Below, piece after piece: positions 9,901 through 17,510 of a stretch of 64,000 nt of DNA. Position numbers and translations under genes: made by a program. Within the stretch, counting starts at the first letter, position 1. Every line of letters begins with the position of its first letter. Source of the DNA: Thiothrix winogradskyi. GTDB lineage: Bacteria; Pseudomonadota; Gammaproteobacteria; Thiotrichales; Thiotrichaceae. The stretch spans positions 2,356,001-2,420,000 of the forward strand of contig NZ_CP091244.1 of assembly GCF_021650935.1 (NCBI RefSeq), given 5' to 3'. The notes below the pieces were generated by a model. The model saw nothing but the letters and a program-made list of their open reading frames with translations, was not told the origin of the DNA and did no database searches.

Positions 9901-10548
9901 CCGCGCTGGTAGCAGTTCAATACTGTTTACCACATCTTCAGTACGCTGCGTTTCCGGGTTGAACGTGCGGATCGAGTCAATTTCCTCGTCAAACAAATCA
10001 ATCCGGTAGGGCGTATGGCTGCCCATCGGGAACAAGTCGACCAGCGAACCCCGCGTTGCGTATTCGCCATGTGCCATTACCTGACTGACGTTGCGGTAGC
10101 CTGCTTCTTCGAGTTGCTTGCGTAGCTTGTCGATATTGAGCGGCGAACCTTTGCGCACCACGAAGGTATGCCCGTGTACATAACTGGTCGGTGCAACCCG
10201 GTGTAACAGCGTGGTGGCTGGCACGAGCAAGATGCCGCGTTTCAAGTTTTGCAGCGTTGCCAGCGTTTTCAGGCGTTCGGAAATAATGTCTTCGTGCGGC
10301 GAAAACACATCGTAGGGCAGGGTTTCCCAATCCGGGAAAATGTGGCGCGGAATTTCCGGGGCGAAGAAGTGCAATGCGGAATCCATCTGGTAGGCGGTAT
10401 GCACATCCGGCACTGCCAGCAGCAGCAAACCATCAAAGCCTTGCGCGGCTTGGGCAATCAGCCAGTCGAGGGATGCGCCGTACAACTGCCTCCAGCGGAC
10501 GTGACCGTTAGAGGATGTGGGGAAGTGGGGCTTGAGCAATGCAGGCAT
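6961..10548 (-). CDS. mfd: Transcription-repair coupling factor Mfd
   Basis: A 1195-residue DNA translocase that removes stalled RNA polymerase and recruits UvrA. In order it has UvrB-like N-terminal domains, an RNAP-interacting domain (GAPVVHEEHGVGRYLGLE), a RecG-like helicase core with Walker A GDVGFGKT and DEEH box, and a TRCF C-terminal domain. The E. coli protein is about 1148 residues. The excess here is explained by three palindromic DNA repeats lying inside the gene and translated in frame: the segment after FKETPPG, the segment GLKSDLQDD...SDFSP, and SGDVGAVREPPLRW. Start is the ATG at 10546-10548. It is a single-gene unit with no obvious partner. Confidence 0.97.
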   Translation of the reverse strand: MPALLKPHFPTSSNGHVRWRQLYGASLDWLIAQAAQGFDGLLLLAVPDVHTAYQMDSALHFFAPEIPRHIFPDWETLPYDVFSPHEDIISERLKTLATLQNLKRGILLVPATTLLHRVAPTSYVHGHTFVVRKGSPLNIDKLRKQLEEAGYRNVSQVMAHGEYATRGSLVDLFPMGSHTPYRIDLFDEEIDSIRTFNPETQRTEDVVNSIELLPAREFPLDEAGIRTFRQNYRAQVEGDLSRSRIYEGVSQGKPPAGIEYYLPLFFEHTATLFDYLPKKTLLVLAEGVDAAVKTFWETVEYRYEQRRHDVERPLLAPEKLFLTAAMLQSWVGDYPRIEVQRFKETPPGLPLSGEEKEAPLSSPSPDKGRLGGVSSINYPIAALPSLLIHARQEQPLFLLFNFLKDLQGRVLFTAESAGRREALMTLLREQFVGLKSDLQDDASRRSDFSPTSPLKVLETWQDFLGSKAEMAVTVAPLENGFWLPDAKIAIIPENLLHGVQIQQQRRRRKATRDADAIIRNLTDLNEGAPVVHEEHGVGRYLGLETVTAGGVTAEYLLIEYANHDKLYVPVAALHLVSRYTGADPEHAPLHRLGNEQWDKARQKAAEKARDVAAELLDIHARRAAQQGHSFPFDDNDYRLFAGAFPFEETPDQALAIENVIKDMRSAQPMDRVVCGDVGFGKTEVAMRAAFVAANAGKQVAMIAPTTLLAQQHLNNFRDRFADWPFNIESLSRFKTGKETSKALEALASGKIDIVIGTHKLLQDDVHFKQLGLVIIDEEHRFGVRDKEQMKKLRANVDMLTMTATPIPRTLNMSLSGLRDLSIIATPPTQRHAIKTFVCEWNKTIIQEACARELSRGGQVYVLHNEVKTIDKVEQELSAMLPGVTVRHAHGQMRAHDLESIMSDFYHQRFQILIATTIIESGIDVPTANTILINRADKLGLAQLHQLRGRVGRSHHRAYAYLIAPPKSALTPDAVKRLEAIESLEELGVGFTLATHDLEIRGAGELLGEGQSGQIQEIGFNLYNDLLERAVKALKSGDVGAVREPPLRWHRNHTTVELGAPALIPDDYLQDVHARLILYKRIASAESQAALDELRVEMIDRFGLLPEPTKTLFSVTRIKLLAQELGIRKLDMHIKGGRIIFDDKPNIDPMKVITLIQKRPWVFKLDGQDKLRFEVELPTVEEREEWVVKLMGEIGG
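7410..7437. repeat. 28-bp palindrome inside mfd (GTAGGGGCGG family)
   Basis: Arms read GTAAGGGCGGTTC and GAACCGCCCCTAC with a 2-base centre. The same element, with a perfect stem, is at 62202-62229 inside the FGGY kinase. In mfd it is read as VGAVREPPL without disturbing the frame. Confidence 0.9.
9196..9256. repeat. 61-bp nested palindrome inside mfd (GTCGGACTTTAGTCC type)
   Basis: Two copies of a short palindrome (GTCGGACTAAAGTCCGAC) in opposite orientation flank a 20-base centre, so the whole unit is itself an inverted repeat. It is translated in frame within mfd. Confidence 0.9.
9429..9518. repeat. 90-bp palindrome inside mfd (AAACCCCTCC type)
   Basis: Outer arms AAACCCCTCC/GGAGGGGTTT enclose two inner hairpins with CCCCTTATCAGGGG-type cores. 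It encodes a Pro/Ser/Gly-rich stretch (about 30 residues) in mfd and keeps the frame. Confidence 0.9.
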
Positions 10549-10582
10549 GAATTCGGGCTTTTATTCTGGAAAGTCCCGGATT

Positions 10583-11890
10583 CTAGCGGATGGCGGCGTG
10601 TTTGTCCTGAACCTGTATAGCTTCTGTGGCAGTTTTGAGGCGATGGGCTAATTCGTCACGCTCCTGTTGGGTGAGGTGTTGCAAGACGTAATCACGGTTA
10701 GCCATTGCCCCTTTGTGCCCTTGTGCGGCAGCACGCGATAGCCAAAATGCAGCGGTTGGAAGGTCTTTGGCAGTGCCAATGCCGTGTGCTATATGCGTCC
10801 CTAAATTAAATTGGGCGCTGGCATTACCGGCTTCAGCGGCTTTATGAAACCATTGATACGCTTCAGCGAGGTCGGTTTTGACGCCTTGACCGTGGGTAAA
10901 CATAATCGCCAAGCCCAGTTGTGCATCGGTATAGCCTTGCGCGGCGGCTTGGCGATACCAATGCAGTGCCATGTCGGTGTCTTTGGGGATGCCTGAACCT
11001 TGCTCATACATAAATCCTAAGGTGTATTGCGCTGCCGGATTGCTACCCTGAGCGGCTTTGCGTATCCAGTCAATGCCGGTATCACGGTTTTGGGTGATAC
11101 CCTGTCCGGTCAGGTATTTGATGCCGAGATTATATTGTGCGCCTGCTTCACCTTGTTTGGCGGCTTTGCGATACCAGTGAATCGCGTCACTGAGGCTCTG
11201 GGTTAAGCCTTTGCCTTCTTCGTACATCAGCCCCAGATTAAACGCAGCGGCTGCATCGTCTTGTTCAGCGGCTTGGCGAAACCAATGCGCGGCTTGTGCG
11301 AGATTTTGGGGTAGAGCCGTGCCTTGCAGGTAACGCACCCCCAGATCGAACTGGGCATTGATGTGTTGATTTTGCGCGGCTTTTTGATACCAGTAAGTGG
11401 CTTCTTCTGGGTCGGCGTATTCGCTAGTGGTGAAATCGTGCAACAGGGCGAGATTGTATTGCGCTTCTGCATCCTGTTGCTGGGCGGCGCGTTCCAGCCA
11501 ATCACGTGCTTTGCTGATGTCTTTGAGGGTGCGTAAGTACAGCAGCCCTAGGTTATATTGCGCGTCAACATAACCGAGTTTTGCCGCTTGTTCGTAAAAA
11601 CTCACCGCTTTGGCAGTATCTGGCTTTACATGGATGCCGTTTTCGTAAAGATTAGCAAGTTCAAAGAGTGCGGGTGAATAATCCAACGCTGCTGCACTTT
11701 CGAGTGATTTCAGCCCATTGGCAATATCGGGTTGTTTGCCGTTGTTTGGCGCTAACAATGCTTGCGCAGTAGCAAAGTGCTCAACCGCTTCTGCGGATGT
11801 TGGTTTCGCGATAACAGTGCCCGGCAAAGCCAATGCGAGTAATATCGAGGCAACTATACCCAGACGTAAAAAAGCCGTACTCACGTACAT
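10583..11890 (-). CDS. Secreted Sel1-repeat protein
   Basis: A 435-residue protein with an N-terminal signal peptide (hydrophobic stretch to about residue 28, cleavage near VIAKP). It then has about nine to ten Sel1-like tetratricopeptide repeats of 36 residues, each with the AxYNLGxxY...A..W...AA pattern (for example AQYNLGLLYLRT and AAQYTLGFMYEQGSG). Such solenoids scaffold protein complexes in the periplasm or at the surface; the partner cannot be inferred. The start is the ATG at 11888-11890. It is transcribed divergently from minC and ends close to mfd, so it may share a transcript with mfd. Confidence 0.85.
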   Translation of the reverse strand: MYVSTAFLRLGIVASILLALALPGTVIAKPTSAEAVEHFATAQALLAPNNGKQPDIANGLKSLESAAALDYSPALFELANLYENGIHVKPDTAKAVSFYEQAAKLGYVDAQYNLGLLYLRTLKDISKARDWLERAAQQQDAEAQYNLALLHDFTTSEYADPEEATYWYQKAAQNQHINAQFDLGVRYLQGTALPQNLAQAAHWFRQAAEQDDAAAAFNLGLMYEEGKGLTQSLSDAIHWYRKAAKQGEAGAQYNLGIKYLTGQGITQNRDTGIDWIRKAAQGSNPAAQYTLGFMYEQGSGIPKDTDMALHWYRQAAAQGYTDAQLGLAIMFTHGQGVKTDLAEAYQWFHKAAEAGNASAQFNLGTHIAHGIGTAKDLPTAAFWLSRAAAQGHKGAMANRDYVLQHLTQQERDELAHRLKTATEAIQVQDKHAAIR

Positions 11891-12077
11891 GATAATGTAG
11901 CCCCCACAGTAAGAAATCAGGAAAAATCTTGAATTTTGTTCTAAATATAGTTTGATTATAGATTGGCGAGACTTTCAGATAAACAGTTTTTATGGAAAAT
12001 CGTGCGTACAATGTTGTACCTTGTGTCGGTTAAGGTTAGTGTCAGGTTCAAATGTTTTTTAGTCAGGAGTTAGGGTT

Positions 12078-12806
12078 GTGGCGGAAGAACCAGTTGAGAT
12101 AAAGGGTGAAATGACCCTGCTTAGTGTGTTGCGGCTGGCATCTGTCGATCTGAAGCTTATTCAGGAAACGGTCAAAAATAAACAGAACAGTTTGCCGCAG
12201 TTGTTTGATAATAGCCCTTTATTGGTCGATTGCAGTCGCTTGGGTGAAGCCTGTGCAGCGTTGGATTTTACCGCGTTACGCGACCTATTGCTGGAATTGG
12301 GCTTCATTCCGGTGGGGATACGCAATATTGCTGAAGAATGCCGTGAATTAGCGCTTCAGGCTGGCTGGGCGGTATTGCGATCGGGGAGAGCCACGGGAGC
12401 ACCGAGTCGTAGCGAGCGTCCGGTTGAGCCAGCATTGGAAGAAGTGCCAACAGAAGATGCACCTTGTCATCCCATGACGAGTGTGAGAGTGGTGAATCAG
12501 CCGTTGCGTTCCGGTCAGCAAGTGTATTTTCCTGAAGGTAATCTGGTTATTTTAAAGCAGACCAGTGCAGGTTCAGAAATTCTTGCTGGCGGTTCAGTGC
12601 ACGTTTACGGCTCATTACGTGGGCGGGTGCTGGCAGGCATTGGTGGCGATACCAGTGCGCGAATTTTTTGCCAGAAGCTGGAGGCTGAACTGGTGTCGAT
12701 TGCCGGGCATTACCGTTTGTTGGATGATATTGACACTAATTTGAAAGGTTCACCGGCAATGGTGTGGTTGGATGGTGAAAAATTGAAAATCACCGCAATG
12801 TTCTGA
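12078..12806 (+). CDS. minC: Septum site-determining protein MinC
   Basis: A 242-residue inhibitor of FtsZ assembly. The N-terminal domain (residues 1-105) is variable. The C-terminal right-handed beta-helix (from about 135) has the family signature LVILKQTSAGSEILAGGSV and GRVLAGIGGD. The start is a GTG with AGGAG eight bases upstream. It is first in a minC-minD-minE operon with MinD 106 bases downstream. It acts with MinD at the membrane to block polar division. Confidence 0.95.
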   Translation: MAEEPVEIKGEMTLLSVLRLASVDLKLIQETVKNKQNSLPQLFDNSPLLVDCSRLGEACAALDFTALRDLLLELGFIPVGIRNIAEECRELALQAGWAVLRSGRATGAPSRSERPVEPALEEVPTEDAPCHPMTSVRVVNQPLRSGQQVYFPEGNLVILKQTSAGSEILAGGSVHVYGSLRGRVLAGIGGDTSARIFCQKLEAELVSIAGHYRLLDDIDTNLKGSPAMVWLDGEKLKITAMF

Positions 12807-12912
12807 AAACTTCCCATTTCTATACTAAATAATAGCGGTCGCATCTGTTAATATCATTAAGGTGTTATAAGGTCGATACTCGTCACGCGATGTTAATAAA
12901 AAGGAGCATCTT

Positions 12913-13719
12913 TTGAGCAGAATAGTTGTCGTTACCTCCGGTAAAGGTGGGGTTGGCAAAACCACAACCAGTGCGGCATTTGCGACCGGGCTTGCTATAC
13001 ATGGTTATAAGACCGCTGTGATTGATTTCGATGTCGGGTTGCGTAATCTTGACCTGATTATGGGGTGCGAGCGCCGCGTGGTGTACGATTTCGTCAATGT
13101 TATCAATGGTGAAGCGTCACTGAATCAAGCCTTGATTCGTGATAAACATGTGCAGAATTTGTATGTTTTGCCCGCTTCCCAAACCCGCGATAAGGACGCT
13201 TTGACCCCCGAAGGCGTGGGTAAAGTGATGGATGAGTTGCACGCGCTCGGTTTTGATTTCATTGTGTGCGATTCCCCCGCCGGTATTGAGCGTGGTGCAC
13301 ACATGGCGATGTATTATGCTGATGATGCGATTGTCGTGACTAACCCCGAAGTTTCCTCAGTGCGTGATTCCGATCGCATCCTCGGCTTGCTGCAAAGTAA
13401 AACGCATCGGGCGGAACGCGGCGAAGGCGTGCGTGAACATTTGCTAATTACCCGTTACTCCCCAGCACGGGTGAAGGCAGGCGAAATGTTGGGCATGGAG
13501 GATATTCTGGAAATTCTTGCCGTGCCCTTGATCGGCGTGATTCCTGAATCACAAAGTGTCTTGCAGGCATCCAACAGCGGTGCACCCGTTATTCTCGACA
13601 AAGCCAGTGATGCCGGTCAGGCATACGATGATTTTGTACGCCGCTTTTTGGGGGAAATGGTGCCGCACCGCTTCCTAGAAGTGGAGAAAAAGGGTTTCTT
13701 TAAAAAGCTGTTTGGGTGA
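12913..13719 (+). CDS. minD: Septum site-determining ATPase MinD
   Basis: A 268-residue ParA/MinD-type ATPase with a deviant Walker A (SGKGGVGKTT at residues 9-18), the switch DFDVGLRNLDL and the C-terminal amphipathic membrane helix (KKGFFKKLFG). It starts at a TTG preceded by AAGGAG seven bases upstream; no nearer ATG exists in frame. It drives pole-to-pole oscillation with MinE and recruits MinC. MinE follows after three bases. Confidence 0.97.
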   Translation: MSRIVVVTSGKGGVGKTTTSAAFATGLAIHGYKTAVIDFDVGLRNLDLIMGCERRVVYDFVNVINGEASLNQALIRDKHVQNLYVLPASQTRDKDALTPEGVGKVMDELHALGFDFIVCDSPAGIERGAHMAMYYADDAIVVTNPEVSSVRDSDRILGLLQSKTHRAERGEGVREHLLITRYSPARVKAGEMLGMEDILEILAVPLIGVIPESQSVLQASNSGAPVILDKASDAGQAYDDFVRRFLGEMVPHRFLEVEKKGFFKKLFG

Positions 13720-13722
13720 TCT

Positions 13723-13983
13723 ATGGGATGGTTTAATTATTTTACGCAAACGAAACAAACCAGTGCCAAGGTTGCCAAAGAGCGTTTGCAAATCGTTATC
13801 GCGCATGAACGGCTTGACCGCAATGGCCCGGAATATTTGCCACAATTGCGCCGCGATATTATGGAAGTGATTCGTAAATACGTATTGATTACGGAAGATC
13901 AAGTGACGGTTCAGTTCGAGAAAGGCGCTGATTTTGATGTGTTGGAGCTAAATATCGCCTTGCCTGAACGCGACCATCCGTGA
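13723..13983 (+). CDS. minE: Division topological specificity factor MinE
   Basis: An 86-residue protein with the N-terminal anti-MinCD and membrane-binding segment (GWFNYFTQTKQTSAKVAKERL) and the C-terminal dimerisation domain. It stimulates MinD ATPase and restricts MinC to the poles. Last gene of the min operon, followed by a hairpin at 13987-14018. Confidence 0.96.
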   Translation: MGWFNYFTQTKQTSAKVAKERLQIVIAHERLDRNGPEYLPQLRRDIMEVIRKYVLITEDQVTVQFEKGADFDVLELNIALPERDHP

Positions 13984-13986
13984 AGT

Positions 13987-14018
13987 ATCTGTGGGGCAAG
14001 TCATGCTTCCCCACAGAT
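13987..14018. terminator. Hairpin between convergent minE and the TlpA-like gene
   Basis: A perfect 10-bp stem, ATCTGTGGGG paired with CCCCACAGAT, around a 12-base loop, followed by AAAT. It lies between two convergent genes and probably ends transcription in both directions, though the T-run is weak. Confidence 0.65.
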
Positions 14019-14025
14019 AAATCCC

Positions 14026-14541
14026 TTATGACGCCGGTTGCGCGGGTTGTTCCGCTGCTGATTGTTGTTTCTGGATGAAGGCACTCAAGGCTTCAGCAGT
14101 GACAACCCCCGGCTGTACCGCCAGTAATTTGCCTTGTGGGTTGTACACCATGAATGTGGGTGTGCCGATGAAGCTTTCTTTGGCGGTGGTGTACAGGTAC
14201 TTGTCGACTTCTGAGGGGTTGCTCAATAAGTTGCTAAAGGTTAAGCCCTGTTCGTCGATGAATTTTTCTGCATCAGCTTTGCCGCTGGTGTCATCCAGTG
14301 AAATGCCGATCACGTCAACTTCGGGGTTGGTCGCCTCAAAATCCACGGTATGGTGAGCACTGGCGCGGCAAGCGCGGCAATCGGATGCCCATACCTTCAT
14401 TACCGTCCATTTGCCTTTGCCGACGAGTTCTTCAAAGGTAACGGTTTTGCCGTCCAGCTCGCTCAAGGCGGATGCGGTCGTGGAAAATAGCGCCCCGTGT
14501 GCGAATAGTGCGATAATCAGCGCTTGTTTGATTGGTGACAT
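14026..14541 (-). CDS. Periplasmic TlpA-like thioredoxin-fold protein
   Basis: A 171-residue exported protein with a signal peptide (cleavage near TASALS, residues 22-27). The thioredoxin fold has the redox pair CRAC at about residues 55-58 (KVWASDCRACRAS), a cis-Pro motif GTPTFMVY and a C-terminal polar tail. It resembles the TlpA/ResA group, which reduces periplasmic disulfides, for example in cytochrome c maturation. The electron donor could be the DsbD at 27376-29664, which is inference. It is convergent with minE. Confidence 0.85.
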   Translation of the reverse strand: MSPIKQALIIALFAHGALFSTTASALSELDGKTVTFEELVGKGKWTVMKVWASDCRACRASAHHTVDFEATNPEVDVIGISLDDTSGKADAEKFIDEQGLTFSNLLSNPSEVDKYLYTTAKESFIGTPTFMVYNPQGKLLAVQPGVVTAEALSAFIQKQQSAAEQPAQPAS

Positions 14542-14612
14542 AAAATCATCTCCTGAAATTAGTTGATTGCTGGTTTTGTTTTACGTAACCGCTGATTGTA
14601 TGGATGCATCTG

Positions 14613-15284
14613 ATGCCGACAAGTTCTTTTTTACCGATAAAGTGTGTGTTATTCGATTTGGATGGCACGCTGCTGGATACGGCTCCTGATTTATTAGCCG
14701 CATTAAACGCGGTATTGGTTGCCGAGGGGCGCGAACATTTTACTCTTTCTCAAGCACGTCACACCGTTTCCCACGGCAGCATTGGGATGTTGGAATTGGC
14801 GTTTGGAATCGAACAAAGTGCCGCCGACTTACAGCGTCGCCGCGAGATTTTTCTCGATTATTATCAGGCGAATATCAGTCGCCATTCGTGCTTGTTTGAG
14901 GCAATGCCTGCCGTGTTGGAAACCTTAGAGTCGGGTGGAATTCCGTGGGGTATTGTTACCAATAAGCCGGAATACCTGACGTTTCCCTTATTGACCGCCT
15001 TGGATTTGGATACCCGTCCGGCGTGCATTATTGGCGGGGATACTTTGCCCGTGGCGAAGCCGCACCCGGAACCCTTGCTGTTGGCGGCGCAACGCTGCGG
15101 CATTCCACCCGCGCAATGCCTGTATGTGGGCGATGCGGAACGTGACATCTTGGCAGGGCGCAATGCCGGGATGCAAACGCTGATTGCCGAGTGGGGCTAT
15201 TTGAATGCAAACAATGAGCATCGTGCTTGGCCTGCGGATGGCAGCGTGACGCATCCGGCTGAATTATTGGCGTGGTTGACTTGA
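14613..15284 (+). CDS. gph: HAD-family phosphoglycolate phosphatase
   Basis: A HAD hydrolase of about 223 residues. Motif I is FDLDGTLLDTAPDL, motif II IVTNKPE, and motif III/IV lies around KPHPEPLLLAAQ and VGDAERDI. These fit phosphoglycolate phosphatase, which recycles 2-phosphoglycolate. The start at 14613 (MPTSSFLP) is preferred over an ATG three codons upstream, but either is possible. The stop overlaps the rmuC start as TGATG, so it heads a tightly coupled string of four genes. Confidence 0.88.
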   Translation: MPTSSFLPIKCVLFDLDGTLLDTAPDLLAALNAVLVAEGREHFTLSQARHTVSHGSIGMLELAFGIEQSAADLQRRREIFLDYYQANISRHSCLFEAMPAVLETLESGGIPWGIVTNKPEYLTFPLLTALDLDTRPACIIGGDTLPVAKPHPEPLLLAAQRCGIPPAQCLYVGDAERDILAGRNAGMQTLIAEWGYLNANNEHRAWPADGSVTHPAELLAWLT

Positions 15285-16594
15285 TGGAGAGTGCTTCGTT
15301 TCAATTGGGCGGGTTCATTGACGACAATATTGTGGTATTCACGGCGCTGATTATGTTTGCGTTGGGGGTGTTGCTTGCTCATTTTATTTACAGCGCACCG
15401 TTGCGGCAGGCGCAGCGTGAAGTCGAGCGTCTGCAACTGTTGCGGCAAACCGAAGAGCAAATCAATGAAGAACGTTTGCGGATGTTGGATGATGCGCAAG
15501 ACCGCTTGCATCATACTTTTGCCTCGTTGTCGCAGCGGGCATTGCGCGATAATAATACCCAGTTTCTGCAATTAGCACATGAAACGCTGGGGCGGTTTCA
15601 GGTGGAATCGCGCACGGATTTAGAGCAGCGTCAGTTGTCGATTCAGCATTTGGTTGACCCGATCCGGGATGCACTGGCAAAAACTGAGGCGCAAATTCAG
15701 CAGATTGAAAAAGATCGGCTCACCAGTTTTGGGGTTTTGAGTCAACAGATTCGCGGCATGATGCATGACCAAACCGCCTTGCGCGATGAAACCGGGCGAT
15801 TAGCATCAGCGTTGCGTACTCCGGGGATTCGTGGGCAATGGGGCGAGTTGAGTTTGCGGCGCATTGCCGAATTGTCTGGCATGGTCGAACACTGCGATTT
15901 CGTTGAGCAAACCCAGCGCAGTAATAGTGACCGCACCATTCGCCCGGATATGGTGATCCGAATGCCGGATGCACGCGAAATGATCGTGGATGCGAAAGCG
16001 CCGATGGATGCTTACCTTGACGCGGTGAATGCTGATAACGAAGACAGCCGCAAGCGCCATTTGCAACGCCATGCCCGCCATGTGCGTGATCATGTTAAAG
16101 TGCTGGCAGGGAAACGTTACTGGGAGCAGTTTGAGCAATCGCCGGATTTCGTGGTGCTATTCATCCCCGGTGAACAATTTCTCGGCGCGGCGTTGGAGCA
16201 GGATAAAACCTTATTGCACGACTCCCTGAATGACAAGGTGATTCTTGCCACGCCCTCGACCTTGGTGGCACTGTTGCGGGCAGTTGCCTTTGGTTGGAAA
16301 CAGACGGTTCTGGCCGAAAATGCAAGTAAAGTCCGCGATTTGGGTGAAGAATTACACAAGCGCTTGACGGTTTTTCTTGACCATCTGGAGCGTTTGGGGC
16401 GTAATCTCGGCAGCAGCGTGGATACCTACAATAAGGCGTTAGGTTCGCTGGAACGCAGTGTGTTGCCGGGGGTGCGCAAACTGTCGGAGCTGGGGATTTC
16501 TTCGGGGCGGAACATTACCGAGCCGGTGCCGGTCGAAGCTGTGCCACGCCATCCGTATATCAAGGATACTGAAACTGATGCTGAAACCGATTAA
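15284..16594 (+). CDS. rmuC: RmuC-family membrane-anchored putative nuclease
   Basis: A 436-residue protein. One TM segment lies at about residues 17-38, a long coiled coil at about 45-150, and then the RmuC domain with a PD-(D/E)XK-type core (RPDMVIRMPD then IVDAKAPMDAY). RmuC was named from a role in limiting inversions between short inverted repeats, and its chemistry is not firmly established. Translation is coupled to gph upstream (TGATG), and the MotA-like gene starts inside its 3' end. The fusion of position and coupling suggests it works with the channel-like pair downstream. Confidence 0.9.
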   Translation: MESASFQLGGFIDDNIVVFTALIMFALGVLLAHFIYSAPLRQAQREVERLQLLRQTEEQINEERLRMLDDAQDRLHHTFASLSQRALRDNNTQFLQLAHETLGRFQVESRTDLEQRQLSIQHLVDPIRDALAKTEAQIQQIEKDRLTSFGVLSQQIRGMMHDQTALRDETGRLASALRTPGIRGQWGELSLRRIAELSGMVEHCDFVEQTQRSNSDRTIRPDMVIRMPDAREMIVDAKAPMDAYLDAVNADNEDSRKRHLQRHARHVRDHVKVLAGKRYWEQFEQSPDFVVLFIPGEQFLGAALEQDKTLLHDSLNDKVILATPSTLVALLRAVAFGWKQTVLAENASKVRDLGEELHKRLTVFLDHLERLGRNLGSSVDTYNKALGSLERSVLPGVRKLSELGISSGRNITEPVPVEAVPRHPYIKDTETDAETD

Positions 16595-17507
16595 AACGCG
16601 CTATTACCTGACTTTGTTACAGATGTTGGTGATCCTGTTCCTATTGGGTTTAGTCGTGCTGCTGAACAAAGAACAAGTGGCACAATTTTTCTATTCGACG
16701 CAAGCAGGACAGTTGGGGCTGGTGCTCAACGGGATTATTTTGCTGATTTTCCTCGCCGGATTGGTGCGCATGATTTTTATGTTCCTAGGGTTTACCCGCG
16801 AGCAGGATGTATTGCAACGCTTTTTGAAGCGCGTGGAGGAAAATGCACCGAATCCCGCTTACGGTTTGCCGGAATCCGCGATCATTGTCGATCGTTATCA
16901 TGCCATACACACGATTGCCCGCCAGCACGCAGCGGTGAATCAGGCAGCATTGGCTTCTACCTTGGCAGCGGGCATGTCGACGCAATTTACCTTGGTAAGA
17001 TTCGTGCATAACATTTTGATTTTAGCGGGCGTGTTTGGCACGGTGGTGTCGTTGTCGATTGCCTTGATGGGGGCAGCAGGCTTGCTGGATTCGCCGGAAA
17101 ACATGCAGCAAATGGGGACGATTATCGGCGGTATGTCGAATGCTTTGAGTACCACCATTACGGCGATTGTGTGTTATGTATTCTTTGCGTATTTCCACTT
17201 GCGCCTGCAAGATGCGCGGACGCAATTGCTGGCAAACGTTGAAAACGTGACCACGCTCTATATTCTGCCGCGCTTTAAACATGCCGAAAATAGCTTGATG
17301 CATGATGTGGCAGTATTAACAGCGGAATTGCGCAAAGCCGCTGAAGCTATCCATGTGATTCAGGATCGTTTCTTACACGCGGGCGAACGCCTGCAATTGG
17401 CTGCCGATGATTTGCAGGTGGCAGTGAGCCAGAGTGGGGACAATATTCGGGTAATCCGCGATTCAGTTCGGGAAGGTTTCCGCCTTGACGATAAACCGAA
17501 GGGGTAA
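16578..17507 (+). CDS. MotA/TolQ/ExbB-like (ZorA-like) membrane channel protein
   Basis: A 309-residue protein with four predicted TM helices (about residues 10-30, 45-70, 150-175 and 185-210). The last two resemble the proton-channel core of MotA/TolQ/ExbB proteins: GVFGTVVSLSIALMGA followed by GMSNALSTTITAIVCY, with pore-lining Ser/Thr. A cytoplasmic helical tail follows. The ATG at 16578 lies within the end of rmuC. The next gene, three bases downstream, encodes a single-TM partner with a conserved Asp. Together they resemble a stator or ZorAB-type ion-driven unit. The assignment is from motif pattern; the specific function is unknown. Confidence 0.75.
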   Translation: MLKPIKTRYYLTLLQMLVILFLLGLVVLLNKEQVAQFFYSTQAGQLGLVLNGIILLIFLAGLVRMIFMFLGFTREQDVLQRFLKRVEENAPNPAYGLPESAIIVDRYHAIHTIARQHAAVNQAALASTLAAGMSTQFTLVRFVHNILILAGVFGTVVSLSIALMGAAGLLDSPENMQQMGTIIGGMSNALSTTITAIVCYVFFAYFHLRLQDARTQLLANVENVTTLYILPRFKHAENSLMHDVAVLTAELRKAAEAIHVIQDRFLHAGERLQLAADDLQVAVSQSGDNIRVIRDSVREGFRLDDKPKG

Positions 17508-17510
17508 GGC